A DNA stretch of 64,000 nucleotides from Clostridium_AD sp050717515 (GTDB lineage Bacteria > Bacillota > Clostridia > Clostridiales > Clostridiaceae), in NCBI RefSeq assembly GCF_050717515.1, contig NZ_JBOITL010000042.1, forward strand, positions 1 through 64,000, read 5' to 3'. Made by a program: the position numbers and the translations under genes. Shown one piece after another: positions 9,216-18,696 of this stretch. The first letter of the stretch is position 1; each line of letters opens with the position of its first letter. The notes beneath the pieces were generated by a model that saw only the letters and a list, made by a program, of their open reading frames with translations, was not told where the DNA came from and did no database searches.

Positions 9216-10214
9216 ATGGCTGCTTCAATAAAAGATGTTGCAAGAGAAGCGGGAGTTTCTATTGCTACAGTATCTAGAGTTCTAAATGATATAGATGTAG
9301 TAAATGAAGATACTAAGAAAAAGGTAAAGGATGCCATAAAAAAATTGTCGTATAGACCTAATATAGTTGCTAGAAGCTTAAAAACACAAAAATCTAGCAC
9401 CATAGGAATAATTATACCGGATATATCCAATCAATTTTATCCAGAAATAGTTAGAGGTTGTGAGGATGTAGCTAATATTTATAATTATAATATTATGCTT
9501 TGCAATGCGGATTTAGATGTAGATAAAGAAATGGAAGCGCTAAGAATACTTAAGGAAAAAATGATAGATGGAGTTATATACATGAGTAATTCCATAGGTC
9601 AAAATATTATAAGTTTAATAAAAGAACTTGAAATGCCAACAGTTCTAGTAGAAACTACAGATGAGGATGGAATATTTCCTAGCGTCTCTATTGACAACGT
9701 AATGGCAGCAGCAGATGCAGTGAAATATTTAATAAATAAGGGTAACAAAAAAATTGCATATGTAGGTACTACTACAGAAAAAGTCAATGCCTTATCTAAA
9801 AGGTACACAGGTTATAAAAAAGGCCTTGAGGAAATGGAAATAAACCTGGATAAAGATTTAGTTTATTTTGGTGGAGTTAAGGCTAGAGATGGGTATGCGG
9901 GAATTAATGCCATATTAGATAAAGGAATGGAGATAGATTCAGTATTCTGTGCTAGTGATGAAATTGCTATGGGAGTAATAAATGCATTAAGAGATAGAGA
10001 TATTAAAGTTCCTGGCGACGTAGATGTTATGGGTTTTGATGATATCTATTCAGCTTCAATATTCTATCCTAAACTTACTACCGTATCTCAACCCATGTAT
10101 GATATGGGCTCTGTAAGTATGAGAATGCTTATAAAATCCATAAATAATTTAGTGGTTGATGAAAAACATTTTGTATTACCTTATAGAATAGTGGAGAGAG
10201 ACTCCTGTAAATAA
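9216..10214 (+). CDS. ccpA: LacI-family transcriptional regulator, CcpA-like
   Basis: A 332-residue LacI/GalR regulator. The N-terminal helix-turn-helix reads IKDVAREAGVSIATVSRVLN (residues 5-24) with the hinge helix region YRPNIVARSLKT after it, then a periplasmic-binding-protein-like effector domain (TIGIIIPDISNQFYPEIVRG onward). Length and the effector-domain sequence are typical of catabolite control protein A, which with HPr-Ser-P binds cre sites. No sugar transport or metabolism genes are adjacent, which also favours a global rather than a local regulator. It has its own promoter, an AGGAG RBS and a strong terminator. The CcpA call is by resemblance; a local LacI paralogue remains possible. 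Confidence 0.8.
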   Translation: MAASIKDVAREAGVSIATVSRVLNDIDVVNEDTKKKVKDAIKKLSYRPNIVARSLKTQKSSTIGIIIPDISNQFYPEIVRGCEDVANIYNYNIMLCNADLDVDKEMEALRILKEKMIDGVIYMSNSIGQNIISLIKELEMPTVLVETTDEDGIFPSVSIDNVMAAADAVKYLINKGNKKIAYVGTTTEKVNALSKRYTGYKKGLEEMEINLDKDLVYFGGVKARDGYAGINAILDKGMEIDSVFCASDEIAMGVINALRDRDIKVPGDVDVMGFDDIYSASIFYPKLTTVSQPMYDMGSVSMRMLIKSINNLVVDEKHFVLPYRIVERDSCK

Positions 10215-10218
10215 TTAT

Positions 10219-10258
10219 AAGTCTTGTTAAAACGGATTGTGTTTTAATAAGACTTTTT
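10219..10258 (+). terminator. Terminator of the CcpA-like gene
   Basis: AAGTCTTGTTAAAAC (10219-10233) pairs with GTTTTAATAAGACTT (10241-10255), one bulge aside, then T residues. Confidence 0.85.
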
Positions 10259-10318
10259 ACATTATTTAAATGTGACTTATACAAAGGATTTAATTAGGAA
10301 GTTGGAGGTAGCAAAACT

Positions 10319-13300
10319 TTGGATATTAATAATAAAGTAGAAAAAGTATTTTCGTATTTATTAAGTATTAAAAATATGAATGAGAAAACTATAAGAAATA
10401 TTAATGAATATGAAAAAGTATATTGGCAAAAAGAACTTCAAAATACTAGCGGAATTACATTTAATAGCGACGAAAATAAGGATTATTGGTTAACTATAGA
10501 TTCGAGAGCAGAAGTGTTATATAGTGAGTTTCAAAAAACATATTTACAATTAGAAAAAAATAGTGAAGATTTAGAAATTATTTGGTCAAATGGAATTTTA
10601 ACTTGGGAAAAGGAAGGCAAAAAAATAGTCCATCCTATTTTTACAACTAAGATGGAAATAAAATTTGACATAGTGAAAAAAACATTTACTCTAAAGCCAT
10701 ATAATAATCAAACCAATGTGGAACTTGAGTTTTTAAATGAATACTTAGAAGTAAACTTAGATAGTTTACTAGCCCTTCGCAATAAAGCGAAAGACATGGC
10801 TCTAGATGTGAGAAATATCCAGACGGCTTCGAAAATTTTTGAAGAGATAGCTATACTTTTAAAAGCTCGCGAGGAAGGTTTTTATATTGAGGACCTAAGT
10901 TCTGAATCCGATATACGAGTTCAAGCTAATATACAATTTTACAATGCACCTTGTATAATACTACGCAAGGTGGACACAAGACTTTGGAATATGGAACTAA
11001 ATGATGTACTAGCGCAAATAAGAGCGGGATTTCCTATTCCTAAAACTATAGAGGCACTGGTATCAGAGGAAGAAATAGTACAAGATGTTGAAATGCGGGG
11101 CGAGTGGAAGGAAGTAGGAGAGGATGTGTTATTTCCACTGCCGGCTAACCAAGAGCAAATGGAAATAACTAAAAGACTGGCTGAAAATTATGGCATTGTT
11201 GTACAAGGACCACCAGGTACTGGTAAAAGCCATTCTATAGCTAATTTAATATGTCATTTATTGGCTCACGGTAAAAGGGTACTAGTTACAAGTCAAACAG
11301 ATAGAGCATTAAGGGTTTTATCTAATAAAATACCAGAAGAAGTTAGAGCGTTATGCATTAGCATATTAGGAAATGATACGAAATCGCTAGAAGAATTGGA
11401 CGAGTCTGTCAGAAAAATAACAGAAAATTTATCCATGGACACTAAAGAATTACGTAAAGAAATAAAGCTACTAAAGTATAAACTTATTAATTGCCGTGAG
11501 TCGCAGAAAAGTTTATATGGAGATTTAAAATGTATTGAAGATAGAGAAAATGAGGAAATAGAATATGAGGGTCAAAAATATACATTGATGCATATGGCGA
11601 GGTGGGTTAAAGATAATGAGGATGATCATTCTTGGCTAGTGGATAAGATTGCCTTTAATAAGAAAGAGCCACTGTGCACTGAAGAATTTAAAAAGCTAGT
11701 TAACTTATCAAGTACAGTTAAAAAAGAGCAAATTTATGAAGTTAATAACATGAAAAACTACATAGGAGTACTGCCTAAAGAAAGTGATTTATGTGATAAA
11801 ACTGCAGAATTAACTGCATTAGAACAGCAGAAGCAAATTGATGAGGATAATATTAAAGAGTGGAATAATGTAGATTCCATAGACTATGGAAATAGAAGAC
11901 TTCTAAAACTTGTAGATGATGCCATAGAAAGACTGGAAGGTTTTGAAAACAACTGGCTAAATAATGTGATGATTCATTATTATTCTAATAATGAATCGCA
12001 GGCATTTTGGCAGCAGTTAGTAGAAAAATGTAATGAGTATATAAAGAACATAAATAAAATAAGACAAGAATTAAACAACCACAAATTAGAGCTACCAAAG
12101 GATGTTGAGATAAACAAATTCAAAAAGGACTTTGATGTTGTAGCAAAAGCAATTAGAGAAAAAGGCAGAATTGGAATCATATTTAAGATGCTTCATGGGA
12201 AGCTTAAATATTTATTTGAAGGCGTTAAGGTGGATTATGAGTTTATAAATAACAGCGGCCAAATAGTGGTGGTTGATTTATATATAAAACTTCAGCTATT
12301 AGAAAGAGAGCTTAAAAATCTTTGGAACAATACTGTAAAAGACTATGGTAAAGTAATTATAGATGAAACAGACACAAACACAAACTATATAATTGCATTG
12401 TCTGCTAACATTCAAAGTATTCAAACAATTATAGACTTTGACAAGGACTTTAGAAATAATATAATTAATTTTTTACCAAGTAATAATATAACCGATAAAA
12501 ATTTGCCCGGCAAAGATTTGACTGGCAAAGATTTGCCCGGCAAAAATTTGCCGAGTAATCTATCTTGGTATGAAAAAGAAACATATATTTATCTTAAAAA
12601 GGGATTCGAAAGCTTAAAACACATAAATAAATATAATAAATTGTGCTGTGAAATGGAAGAAATAAAGAAGACCTTTAATAGTATAGGGTGCTTAGAAAAA
12701 TTGCAAAATGCTATAAACAAAAGGAGTATTGAGGACATAAAAGCTGTTTATGTAGAAATAGATAGTCTAATGAAAGTAGCTCATCAGGTGTTAGAATTAA
12801 AAGAACTAAGCAATAAATTACAAGTATGTTGTCCAATACTACTTAAAAACATAACAAATGATGAAAATGAAATTATAAAGAAATCACAGTGCAAAGATTG
12901 GGAAAAGGCGTGGAAGTGGAGAAAATGGAATGATTTCTTGTGTGAATTAGACGGAGACTCTGTAGAAGCATTAGAGAAAAATATAGCTCGCGAAAAAATT
13001 AAAGAAAAATATATTATAGGAGAACTTGTCTCTAAAAGAAGTTGGTTTAATCAAATAGAGCGTACTACAGAAGCTCAAAAAAGAAGCTTATTTACTTGGA
13101 TGGAAGCTATAAAAAGAATAGGAAAAGGGACAGGTACCCAGGCGGTAAAGTATAGGAAAATCGCGCAAAAGGAAATGGACAATTGTAAAGACGTAATTCC
13201 TGTGTGGATTATGCCAATAAATAGGGTTATGGAAAATTTAAAGCTTACAGATAATTTATTCGATGTGGTAATTGTGGATGAGAGCAGTCAAAGTGATATA

Positions 13301-14458
13301 TCAGCTATAACGGTATTAATGAGGGCTAAGAAGGCGATTATTGTAGGAGATGAAAAACAAATAAGTCCTGAAGCCATTGGAAAGGACCATACTGTTGTGG
13401 AAACCTTAATTAATACATATTTAGAAGATATTCCACATGCGGAATGGTTTGATTTAAAAACTAGCTTATACAATACTGCCCTAAGAGTATTTCCAAATAG
13501 GTTATTATTAAAGGAACACTTTAGATGCGTGCCAGAGATAATTGGTTTTAGTAATGAATTGTGCTATTCTAATGAAATAATACCATTAAGGAGAATAGAT
13601 GCCACGCAAAAAGTTGGTCCATTTATAGTAACCTCTAAAGTTATAGGGGGCTTAAGGGATGAAACTAAGGCACTAAATATATTAGAGGCAGAGAACATTG
13701 TAGACAAGATATTAGAGTGTTGTAGTGATGTGAAGTATATTGGAATGACTATGGGAGTTATATCGCTTCTAGGTGACGCACAAGCTGAATTAATATTAGG
13801 CATGTTAGTAGAGAGGCTTGGAATGGAAGAAATGTTGCAAAGAAGACTTATATGTGGAGATGCTTATTCTTTTCAAGGGGATGAAAGAGATGTAATGTTC
13901 CTATCTATGGTTATTGCAAATAATGCTAAATTTGCAGCGCTAACTAAAGGGTCAGATATAAGAAGATTTAACGTAGCTGCCAGTCGCGCAAGAAATCAAA
14001 TGTGGTTATTTCACTCAGTAGATTTAGAGAACCTTAATAATAAATGTGTTAGGTATACCTTATTAAAATATTGCCTTGAGCAGAATGAACCTAAGGAAGA
14101 AATTAAATCCACTGAATATTTATTATTAAATGACTTTGAAGAGTATATAGCAAGGAGTATAAAAGACATTGGATATAAGCTTACACCAAAAGTTAAAGTT
14201 GGAAAATACACTATAGATTTTGTTGTAGAAACAGATTTATCCTGGGAAATGCAGGGTGATAATTATAAAAAAATAGCAGTGCAGTGTATTGGAATGTCTG
14301 CTAATGAGGATTATAATTGGCAAAAGCACTATGAAATGCAGATGTGTCTAGAACGGATGGGTTGGGAATTTTATAAAATACGTGCTAGTGAATTCTATAG
14401 AAATCCTAGGGTAGTTATGGAGAGATTGAGACAAAAATTAAACAATTCAATTATATAG
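10319..14458 (+). CDS. Large SF1 helicase with degenerate Vsr-like (REase_MTES_1575-type) C-terminal domain
   Basis: A 1379-residue protein starting at TTG (GGAGG about ten bases upstream). The helicase core is split: Walker A GPPGTGKS at 297-304, then a roughly 650-residue charged, helix-rich insertion, then Walker B VIVDES (D987, E988), GDEKQISP, a LKEHFRC motif, SFQGDERDV and AASRARNQMW as motif VI. This is the UPF1/COG1112 type of superfamily 1. The last 100 residues resemble the Vsr/DUF559-like nuclease domain seen at the end of such helicases: YTIDF keeps D1300, but the usual ECDG reads QCIG (Q1322), so nuclease activity is doubtful. The insertion contains four 15-base tandem repeats. 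Such helicases are frequent in antiviral islands. The next gene is probably its partner. Confidence 0.8.
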   Translation: MDINNKVEKVFSYLLSIKNMNEKTIRNINEYEKVYWQKELQNTSGITFNSDENKDYWLTIDSRAEVLYSEFQKTYLQLEKNSEDLEIIWSNGILTWEKEGKKIVHPIFTTKMEIKFDIVKKTFTLKPYNNQTNVELEFLNEYLEVNLDSLLALRNKAKDMALDVRNIQTASKIFEEIAILLKAREEGFYIEDLSSESDIRVQANIQFYNAPCIILRKVDTRLWNMELNDVLAQIRAGFPIPKTIEALVSEEEIVQDVEMRGEWKEVGEDVLFPLPANQEQMEITKRLAENYGIVVQGPPGTGKSHSIANLICHLLAHGKRVLVTSQTDRALRVLSNKIPEEVRALCISILGNDTKSLEELDESVRKITENLSMDTKELRKEIKLLKYKLINCRESQKSLYGDLKCIEDRENEEIEYEGQKYTLMHMARWVKDNEDDHSWLVDKIAFNKKEPLCTEEFKKLVNLSSTVKKEQIYEVNNMKNYIGVLPKESDLCDKTAELTALEQQKQIDEDNIKEWNNVDSIDYGNRRLLKLVDDAIERLEGFENNWLNNVMIHYYSNNESQAFWQQLVEKCNEYIKNINKIRQELNNHKLELPKDVEINKFKKDFDVVAKAIREKGRIGIIFKMLHGKLKYLFEGVKVDYEFINNSGQIVVVDLYIKLQLLERELKNLWNNTVKDYGKVIIDETDTNTNYIIALSANIQSIQTIIDFDKDFRNNIINFLPSNNITDKNLPGKDLTGKDLPGKNLPSNLSWYEKETYIYLKKGFESLKHINKYNKLCCEMEEIKKTFNSIGCLEKLQNAINKRSIEDIKAVYVEIDSLMKVAHQVLELKELSNKLQVCCPILLKNITNDENEIIKKSQCKDWEKAWKWRKWNDFLCELDGDSVEALEKNIAREKIKEKYIIGELVSKRSWFNQIERTTEAQKRSLFTWMEAIKRIGKGTGTQAVKYRKIAQKEMDNCKDVIPVWIMPINRVMENLKLTDNLFDVVIVDESSQSDISAITVLMRAKKAIIVGDEKQISPEAIGKDHTVVETLINTYLEDIPHAEWFDLKTSLYNTALRVFPNRLLLKEHFRCVPEIIGFSNELCYSNEIIPLRRIDATQKVGPFIVTSKVIGGLRDETKALNILEAENIVDKILECCSDVKYIGMTMGVISLLGDAQAELILGMLVERLGMEEMLQRRLICGDAYSFQGDERDVMFLSMVIANNAKFAALTKGSDIRRFNVAASRARNQMWLFHSVDLENLNNKCVRYTLLKYCLEQNEPKEEIKSTEYLLLNDFEEYIARSIKDIGYKLTPKVKVGKYTIDFVVETDLSWEMQGDNYKKIAVQCIGMSANEDYNWQKHYEMQMCLERMGWEFYKIRASEFYRNPRVVMERLRQKLNNSII
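12496..12555 (+). repeat. Four 15-base in-frame tandem repeats inside the helicase gene
   Basis: Units at 12496-12510, 12511-12525, 12526-12540 and 12541-12555 follow the pattern CAAARATTTGCCCGG. They encode the pentapeptides KNLPG, KDLTG, KDLPG and KNLPS. Because the unit is 15 bases, copy changes keep the frame and would only lengthen or shorten a loop. Confidence 0.9.
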
Positions 14459-14530
14459 CTATCATAATAGCAATATATCAAAGTATAAATATACTAAAGT
14501 ATAAATCTTTTTAATAAGAGGGTGAGAGGG

Positions 14531-14923
14531 ATGACTAGCAAAGTAAACAATGTAATATGGATGATATGGAGAAATACGCAAGGAGAATCCTTTAAAGTAG
14601 GCGAATTATCTAGACGAGAAGAAAAGTACTATTTTAAATATGATATCTCAGGTGTGGAAAAAGCTAAGGAATATGGATTCTCTCCATTGCCCAATTTACC
14701 TAGAATAGATGTAGAGTATTTCAGAGAAGAATTATTTAGTTCGTTTTTAAATCGCATCCCCGGGCATGGGAAAAGGGATGTAAGCTCTGTTTTAAAGCGA
14801 TATGATCTTAAAAAATATGATGCCTTTGAATTACTAAAAAAAAGCGGAGGTAAAATTTCAACAGATAACTTTGAATTTGTTTCCCCTTTTGATGAAGAGA
14901 GCATTGGTTTAGAAGAAAAGTAA
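14531..14923 (+). CDS. Small protein resembling the N-terminal domain of HipA (HipS-like)
   Basis: A 130-residue protein that follows the helicase gene with a 72-base gap and no terminator between them. It reads like the HipA N-terminal subdomain: VGELSRREEKYYFKYD matches the opening strand pair, then SPLPNLP, a FREELFSSFLNRIPGHG segment, and DAFELLKKSGGKISTDNFEF. No kinase domain follows, so it is a stand-alone module, as HipS is in HipBST systems. ATG 14531 is preferred because GAGGGTG lies six to seven bases upstream; a GTG nine bases earlier is possible. Neighbourhood suggests it works with the helicase. No helix-turn-helix partner (HipB-like) is present. Function inferred only. Confidence 0.6.
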   Translation: MTSKVNNVIWMIWRNTQGESFKVGELSRREEKYYFKYDISGVEKAKEYGFSPLPNLPRIDVEYFREELFSSFLNRIPGHGKRDVSSVLKRYDLKKYDAFELLKKSGGKISTDNFEFVSPFDEESIGLEEK

Positions 14924-14937
14924 ATATAATTAAATAT

Positions 14938-14990
14938 AAAGTGTGTAGGATGAAAACTTATGTTTTCATTTTACACACTTTATATTTTTA
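14938..14990 (+). terminator. Terminator after the helicase/HipA-N gene pair
   Basis: AAAGTGTGTA and ATGAAAAC pair with GTTTTCAT and TACACACTTT across a 4-base loop, followed by a T-rich tail. Confidence 0.85.
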
Positions 14991-15155
14991 AAAAGGGTGC
15001 AATAAAACAAAACTGCTTTTCACTATATATAGTAGATAAAAGCCTATTAAATTATGCGAAAAAAAATTGCACAACATTATTTATTCTAAATTGTTCTCAC
15101 AACATGGACTAAGGCTTCATAAAATGGAATGAGTAATATATTGGGGTGGTATTTT

Positions 15156-16223
15156 TTGCTATATGTACTAATTTTAGCAGGTGGAAAAGGAACAAGATTG
15201 TATCCTCTATCTCGTGCACAAAATCCAAAGCAGTTTTTGAATATTATTAATAATAAGAGCTTTTTAAGAAGCACTGTGGATAGAATAAAATGTTTAGTTA
15301 GCAATGCAAATATTTACGTAGTTACCAATGAAGAGTATTTTGATAAAATTTGCAATGAACTTCCTGAAATTTGCAAATCAAATATAATTGTTGAGCCTAG
15401 TAATAAGGAGACTGCTACCTGTATAGGTCTATCTGCTGCTAAGCTATTAAAACAAGACAAGGAAGCGACTATGATAGTGCTACCATCTGATCATTATATA
15501 GAGAATGAAAAGGAATTTAAAGAAACAGTGCTTCAGGCAGTCGAAATTGCAAACAAAAAAAGAGGGTTAGTCACCATAGGGGTTCAGCCAACAAGGCCAG
15601 AGACTGGTTATGGTTATATAGAAATGGGAGATAGGGCACCCGGTGATATACCTACGTTCAGGGTAGAACGTTTTTTAGAAAAGCCTAACACGGAAGTAGC
15701 AAAAGATTTGCTCTTAAAAGGAAACTTCCTTTGGAATAGTGGTATGTTTGTATGGAGAGCAGATGTGTTTTTGCGAGAGATGGAGAAGTACTTACCTAAA
15801 ATGTATAAGCGATTAATGACGGTATATCAAGCATTTGACACGGATGAAGAAAGTGAAGTAATAAAAGAGCAATATAATGAAATAGATGGAATATCCGTAG
15901 ATTTTGGCATAATGCAGAAAACTAGAAAGGCTTTCGTTATAAAATGTGAGTTTGTATGGGATGACATAGGTACATTTGCAGCACTTTCAAGATTTTTAAG
16001 CAATTTACGGGGTAATAATGTTTTGGGTAATACATTTATGGAAGAGAGCCAAAATTGCTCAGTATTTGGTAAAGATAGATTGATAATTGGGTTTGGTATA
16101 AAGGATCTTATAATTGTAGATGCAGGAGATGTTATATTGGTAATGGATAAAAATAAGGATCAAGAGATCAAGCATCTGGTTAACGAGCTTAAGGAGTATG
16201 AAGGAACGGAAAAATATATATAA
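15156..16223 (+). CDS. manC: Mannose-1-phosphate guanylyltransferase
   Basis: A 355-residue nucleotidyltransferase that makes GDP-mannose from mannose-1-phosphate and GTP for polysaccharide synthesis. The signature LILAGGKGTRLYPLSR is at the N-terminus, with PKQF next, VLPSDHYI near residue 110, ETGYGYIE, FLEKP and FLWNSGMFVW further on. I place the start at TTG 15156, where GGGGTGG sits five bases upstream and the protein begins MLYVLILAGG as in relatives; an in-frame ATG at 15129 has no RBS. The domain is the nucleotidyltransferase only, without the isomerase half of bifunctional forms. No other sugar-nucleotide genes are adjacent. Confidence 0.88.
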   Translation: MLYVLILAGGKGTRLYPLSRAQNPKQFLNIINNKSFLRSTVDRIKCLVSNANIYVVTNEEYFDKICNELPEICKSNIIVEPSNKETATCIGLSAAKLLKQDKEATMIVLPSDHYIENEKEFKETVLQAVEIANKKRGLVTIGVQPTRPETGYGYIEMGDRAPGDIPTFRVERFLEKPNTEVAKDLLLKGNFLWNSGMFVWRADVFLREMEKYLPKMYKRLMTVYQAFDTDEESEVIKEQYNEIDGISVDFGIMQKTRKAFVIKCEFVWDDIGTFAALSRFLSNLRGNNVLGNTFMEESQNCSVFGKDRLIIGFGIKDLIIVDAGDVILVMDKNKDQEIKHLVNELKEYEGTEKYI

Positions 16224-16238
16224 TCAAGTAATAAAAAA

Positions 16239-16276
16239 TAATTCCATTACATATAATGTGTGGGATTATTTTTTTG
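16239..16276 (+). terminator. Terminator of manC
   Basis: AATAATTCC and GGGATTATT form the outer stem with ACAT/ATGT inside, followed by seven T. Confidence 0.8.
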
Positions 16277-16369
16277 TAGTGTAACTTTTTTTTGTTTTCT
16301 GCGTCTATATAGAAGAAGCTTCAAAAAAAACTTTGCTATAGCGATAAATTAAAAGGAGATTATACATAT

Positions 16370-18376
16370 ATGACATTTTTACAAAGGGTAGTCGATCACT
16401 TTCAGAACTTAGTTATATTAAGTGATTTTTCAATTAAGTTAATAGGGATATGTATTGTTTTTACAGCTATATTTTCCATTTATCATCTGTTTTTCAAGTC
16501 ACAGCGCTACGAGAAATATATGATTTGGATAGGCGTAGCTATAAGGGGTTTAATGTTTATAGGTTTTACAATGGAATTTGCTCATCACACTAAAATAAGT
16601 CCGCTGCTAAGTTATTATGGAGGACCAGAGTATGTTGTGGTTCAACTTTCTAATTATATATTTTTTGCCTATGTTATTGTAGTTGGTGTTTATGATGTTC
16701 TTACTATAGGGATAAATAAATTCAGAGGCTTTTTTCACAGCTTTGATATAGCAATGGTAAGTTTACCTATTATATATACCTTTACTTCAGCAGCAATTTA
16801 TTTGCCAAAAGAAAGATTTAACTTAATGAGTCTTTTATATTTAGGGATATTGTTTATTATGATTTTAATGATCTATCTATTTTTTCAAGTATACTGGAAG
16901 CAAAACATCAAATGGTATAGTATATTTTTTATAGTAGCAATTCCAGAAGTGGTTATCTTACTTTGTTTAATGGACGAGGAGCCTTATGCACTTCCAGTAT
17001 TTCTATTATTGCTAGGATTGTACGAAGGTTCAAGGCATATAGTTGAGTACATAAAAGTTAAAAGTACAAAGATTTTGTGGAAAAGGTTAAAACTAAGTTC
17101 AGCAATCTTTATTTTAGCAATCACTATATTGGGGTTGACCTTTTGTGGAATCAATCCTATGAGAAGCAATGAGAACATTGAGGGTTACATGTTATTCAAC
17201 AAAAGTATCAAGTTAGCTACGGTGCAAGAGGCTGAAAATACAGCTAGAACTGCATTAGGAGATGATAAAAGTAAATTTGTATTAAATGCAGGAACCTCAA
17301 TGGACTTTTACAATTATTTCTATATTATTCTAGGAGATTATAATGTGGATGTTAGTGAGGAGACAGGAAAAGTAGTTCAAATTCACAATAATAATTTAAA
17401 GAAAGCGAAGCAGCCTGGCACATTAAAACTTGATGAAGTTAAGGATAAAACAATTCTCTTTTTAAAACAATGTGGCTATAGCTATCAAGCTAAAAAAACA
17501 GAAATGAATATTGAAGAGAAAGATGATAGATATGAAGTGTTAATTAAAGATAAATTTTCCAATGGTAAATCAAATAAATTAGAGCATTCAAATAATATAC
17601 AAGTTAGCTGGTTTAAAAATGGAAAGCTTAGTGAGGTGGTTGGGGTCGGTAGCTCACTAGCTTTAAAAGATTATAAGGAAATTAAGATTGATGAAAAAGC
17701 AATAAAAAAAAGTATAAGCACCTGGTATCAAAAGCTTGGAGAAAAAGTTCCAGCTTATGCATTTGATGGATATGATTTTAATTATGAAAATAAATATAAT
17801 ACATTAAGTTTAATCTGTGATAATGGTAATTCTCTAGAGTTAGATATTAAAGACGGTACTGTGCGAGGTTTTCAGCGTAACAAACAAAATAGAGCGGAAT
17901 TCGATGAAGCCCTATATGAAAAGTATAAGGACAAAGCCCTAGAATTGTATGGAAAAATAATTCCCAATAATGAGAAAAGTAAATATAATCTTAGTAATAA
18001 ATATTACGGCTATTCATTTATTAATGAAGATAAAGGAATAACTAGCGGCATGCATATCAATCTGGATAATGAAGGTAAACTTAGCGCTTATAGAGAATTT
18101 AATGATAAAAATAGTACGGTGTATAATGAAAAAGAGTTTAAGGTTTCGAAAAATAAAGCAATTAAGCTAGTAACTAATAAATATAAAGCCTTCAATGTAT
18201 ACGCCAAAAGAGCTAAACTTATTGAGGAATTGCAGCCAAGTGGTGGTGTTAAGCTAAAGTGGATGGTGATTGTTATGCCTTATATGAGCAGAGAGCATCA
18301 TATATATTTTGTTGATGTAAATACTGGAGAGACTAATGCTCTTCAAAACTATAAGGGAGGGTTAAGAAATGAATAG
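16370..18376 (+). CDS. Membrane protein with YcdB/YcdC (PepSY-like) extracytoplasmic region
   Basis: A 668-residue protein with about eight predicted membrane helices in the first 265 residues and a large soluble C-terminal part with two-fold repeated PepSY-like structure (YcdB/YcdC, DUF4901 type), for example the segment beginning TLKLDEVKDKTILFLKQCG and the later KVSKNKAIKLVTNKYKAF and WMVIVMPYMSREHHIYFVDVNTGE. The start has AAAAGGAG upstream. It overlaps the next gene by eight bases and opens an operon with an ECF sigma factor and two zinc-finger anti-sigma-like proteins. A role as sensor or as accessory to regulated proteolysis is a guess from that context. Confidence 0.7.
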   Translation: MTFLQRVVDHFQNLVILSDFSIKLIGICIVFTAIFSIYHLFFKSQRYEKYMIWIGVAIRGLMFIGFTMEFAHHTKISPLLSYYGGPEYVVVQLSNYIFFAYVIVVGVYDVLTIGINKFRGFFHSFDIAMVSLPIIYTFTSAAIYLPKERFNLMSLLYLGILFIMILMIYLFFQVYWKQNIKWYSIFFIVAIPEVVILLCLMDEEPYALPVFLLLLGLYEGSRHIVEYIKVKSTKILWKRLKLSSAIFILAITILGLTFCGINPMRSNENIEGYMLFNKSIKLATVQEAENTARTALGDDKSKFVLNAGTSMDFYNYFYIILGDYNVDVSEETGKVVQIHNNNLKKAKQPGTLKLDEVKDKTILFLKQCGYSYQAKKTEMNIEEKDDRYEVLIKDKFSNGKSNKLEHSNNIQVSWFKNGKLSEVVGVGSSLALKDYKEIKIDEKAIKKSISTWYQKLGEKVPAYAFDGYDFNYENKYNTLSLICDNGNSLELDIKDGTVRGFQRNKQNRAEFDEALYEKYKDKALELYGKIIPNNEKSKYNLSNKYYGYSFINEDKGITSGMHINLDNEGKLSAYREFNDKNSTVYNEKEFKVSKNKAIKLVTNKYKAFNVYAKRAKLIEELQPSGGVKLKWMVIVMPYMSREHHIYFVDVNTGETNALQNYKGGLRNE

Positions 18377-18677
18377 AGAGAAAAGTTTGTGTTCTTTGTT
18401 TAAAGACTTATATCCTTCCTATATAGATGGAATGGTGGAGGAAGAAACAAAGATTTGGATGGAAAGGCATATTGTAGAGTGTGCTGATTGCTTTGAGTGG
18501 ATAAAAAGTCATAAGGCAGATATTGAACCTAATGAATCCAGTTGTAGCATCCAGGTGGATACTTCAACATTTGAACAAGATAAAAAAGCAATAAAAAAGG
18601 CTAGAATAGTTATAACAATTGGGTTGGTAGCAGTAATAATGCTCGCCATATGGACATCAATATGGATATTTGTGTGA
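18369..18677 (+). CDS. Zinc-finger (ZAS) anti-sigma-like membrane protein, first of two
   Basis: A 102-residue protein with an N-terminal anti-sigma zinc-finger motif HIVECADC (H-x3-C-x2-C, about residues 33-40) and one C-terminal membrane helix (about 79-101). This is the layout of zf-HC2 anti-sigma factors, which hold an ECF sigma factor at the membrane. It overlaps the upstream membrane protein gene by eight bases and lies 19 bases ahead of the sigma gene. Confidence 0.8.
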   Translation: MNREKSLCSLFKDLYPSYIDGMVEEETKIWMERHIVECADCFEWIKSHKADIEPNESSCSIQVDTSTFEQDKKAIKKARIVITIGLVAVIMLAIWTSIWIFV

Positions 18678-18696
18678 AGTATAGGAGTGCAATGCT

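Noticed and set aside
12496..12555. Short tandem repeat considered as a CRISPR-like array
   Set aside because: The units are contiguous with no spacers and are translated in frame.
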